Shown one piece after another: positions 4,883-5,592 of a stretch of DNA of 5,592 nt. A program made the translations under genes and the position numbers. Positions within the stretch are counted from its first letter, which is position 1. Every line of letters starts with the position of its first letter. The notes under the pieces were generated by a model that was not told the DNA's origin, did not search any database, and saw nothing but the letters and a program-made list of their open reading frames with translations. The DNA comes from Pseudomonadota bacterium (GTDB taxonomy: Bacteria > Pseudomonadota > Alphaproteobacteria > Caulobacterales > Caulobacteraceae): NCBI GenBank assembly GCA_023445955.1, contig JAEXJH010000495.1, positions 1 to 5,592 on the forward strand, read 5' to 3'.

Positions 4883-5592
4883 ATGTCCGTCGACCGCCTG
4901 GCCGTCATGACCTTCCTGCACAGCTTCCAGCCCGGCGGCGTCGAGCGCGTGGCGCTGAGGCTGGCGGGCGCCTGGGCCGAGGCCGGTTGCGACGTCACGA
5001 TCGCCATGGGGCGGCGGGACGGACCTCTGGCCGAGGAAGCCTCCGACGCGGTGCGCTACCTCTACGCGCCGCCCTTTGCGGCGTCGGTGGCGTTCGAGTC
5101 GGTCTGGATGGTCCCGCACCTGATCGCCTGCATCCGGCGCCAGAAGCCCGACGTCCTGTTCTGCGCCGGCAACACCTATGCGATCGTCGCCGTGCTGGTC
5201 CGGCTAGCGCTGGGCCGCCGCTGCCCGCCGATCGTCTGCAAGATCAGCAACAGCCTGCAGCGCGACGACTTCACGCCCTGGATGGGCGCGCTGTACCAGC
5301 TCTGGCTGCGGATCCAGGCGCGCCACATCCAGCTGTTCGTGGGTCTGGCCGAGGCGATGCGGCCCGAGCTGATCGCGGCGTTGAACCTGCCGGCCGAGCG
5401 CGTGGCCATCGTCGAGGACCCGGCCATCCGCCAGGCCGACATCCAGCCGCATGGACCGGCGAGGGCGCCCGGCGCCGGGCGTCTGTTCCTGGGCGTGGGC
5501 CGGCTGAACCCGCAGAAGGACTTCGGCCTGCTGATCCGCGCCTTCGCCAGCTTCGCGCGGCCGGAGGATCGACTGGTGATCCTGGGCGAGGG
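4883..5592 (+). CDS. GT4-type glycosyltransferase, N-terminal part (3' end cut by window)
   Basis: The frame is open from ATG 4883 through the last base, giving 236 complete codons of a protein that usually has about 350-400. It should transfer a sugar from an activated donor (normally nucleotide-linked) to a growing glycan or lipid-linked acceptor at the cytoplasmic face of the membrane. The GT-B fold is recognisable: the first strand RLAVMTFLHSF (5-15), the glycine loop QPGGVERVALRLAGAW (16-31), the strand-turn KPDVLFCAGN (88-97), and the start of the C-terminal Rossmann domain FLGVGRLNPQKDFGLLIRAF (202-221) followed by LVILGE. The last two are hallmarks of family GT4. The start has only a weak ribosome binding site (GAG at 4875-4877); the frame is open back to 4811 but offers no better start. 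Donor and acceptor cannot be read. Its neighbour, a secreted lyase, suggests a surface-polysaccharide role. Confidence 0.88.
   Translation, partial: MSVDRLAVMTFLHSFQPGGVERVALRLAGAWAEAGCDVTIAMGRRDGPLAEEASDAVRYLYAPPFAASVAFESVWMVPHLIACIRRQKPDVLFCAGNTYAIVAVLVRLALGRRCPPIVCKISNSLQRDDFTPWMGALYQLWLRIQARHIQLFVGLAEAMRPELIAALNLPAERVAIVEDPAIRQADIQPHGPARAPGAGRLFLGVGRLNPQKDFGLLIRAFASFARPEDRLVILGE

Noticed and set aside
1..5592. tRNA, rRNA, CRISPR array, insertion sequence or phage attachment site
   Set aside because: No transposase or integrase motifs, no terminal inverted repeats, no spaced direct repeats and no cloverleaf-like segments were seen on reading; the genes account for nearly all the sequence.

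Overview
The window reads as high-GC alphaproteobacterial chromosome, most likely Caulobacterales. The reasons are the strong G/C bias at third codon positions, the tightly packed cobQ-cobT-cobS cluster, and a DUF2939 membrane protein of a kind I associate with Caulobacter relatives. The genus is an inference from memory; nothing in the window proves it.

Layout, left to right. Positions 1-2992 (+ strand) hold the end of a cobalamin (vitamin B12) operon: the C-terminal half of cobQ, then complete cobT and cobS, then a small C-X5-R tyrosine phosphatase. These genes overlap by 4 bp (cobQ/cobT), lie 3 bp apart (cobT/cobS) and overlap by 4 bp again (cobS/phosphatase), so they are probably co-transcribed and translationally coupled. 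CobQ amidates the corrin ring, CobT makes alpha-ribazole phosphate, and CobS joins the lower-ligand nucleotide to adenosylcobinamide-GDP. The phosphatase sits where a dephosphorylation step is chemically needed, which makes it an interesting candidate for that step.

Positions 2989-4689 (- strand) hold two convergent genes: a secreted alginate-lyase-family protein with a TTG start and signal peptide, and downstream of it a membrane-anchored DUF2939 protein. The phosphatase and DUF2939 stop codons interlock in one CTAG. Between the lyase and DUF2939 genes is a perfect 10-bp inverted repeat whose distal arm contains the DUF2939 ribosome binding site, so that gene may depend on translation of the lyase gene.

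Positions 4690-4882 form a divergent intergenic region, visibly more A/T-rich than the genes on the lyase side. It holds a good promoter for the lyase gene (perfect TTGACA, 17-bp spacer) and two tandem 15-bp dyads of the form ATTGGTC-N3-CC, 22 bp apart, resembling operators of FadR-type GntR regulators. Position 4883 to the window end is the N-terminal part of a GT4-type glycosyltransferase running off the edge. A polysaccharide lyase divergent from a glycosyltransferase suggests the edge of a surface-polysaccharide locus next to the B12 operon.

The most useful leads are the ribosome-binding-site hairpin, the tandem operator-like dyads and the phosphatase at the end of the B12 cluster. No mobile elements, RNA genes, CRISPR arrays or riboswitch were seen.
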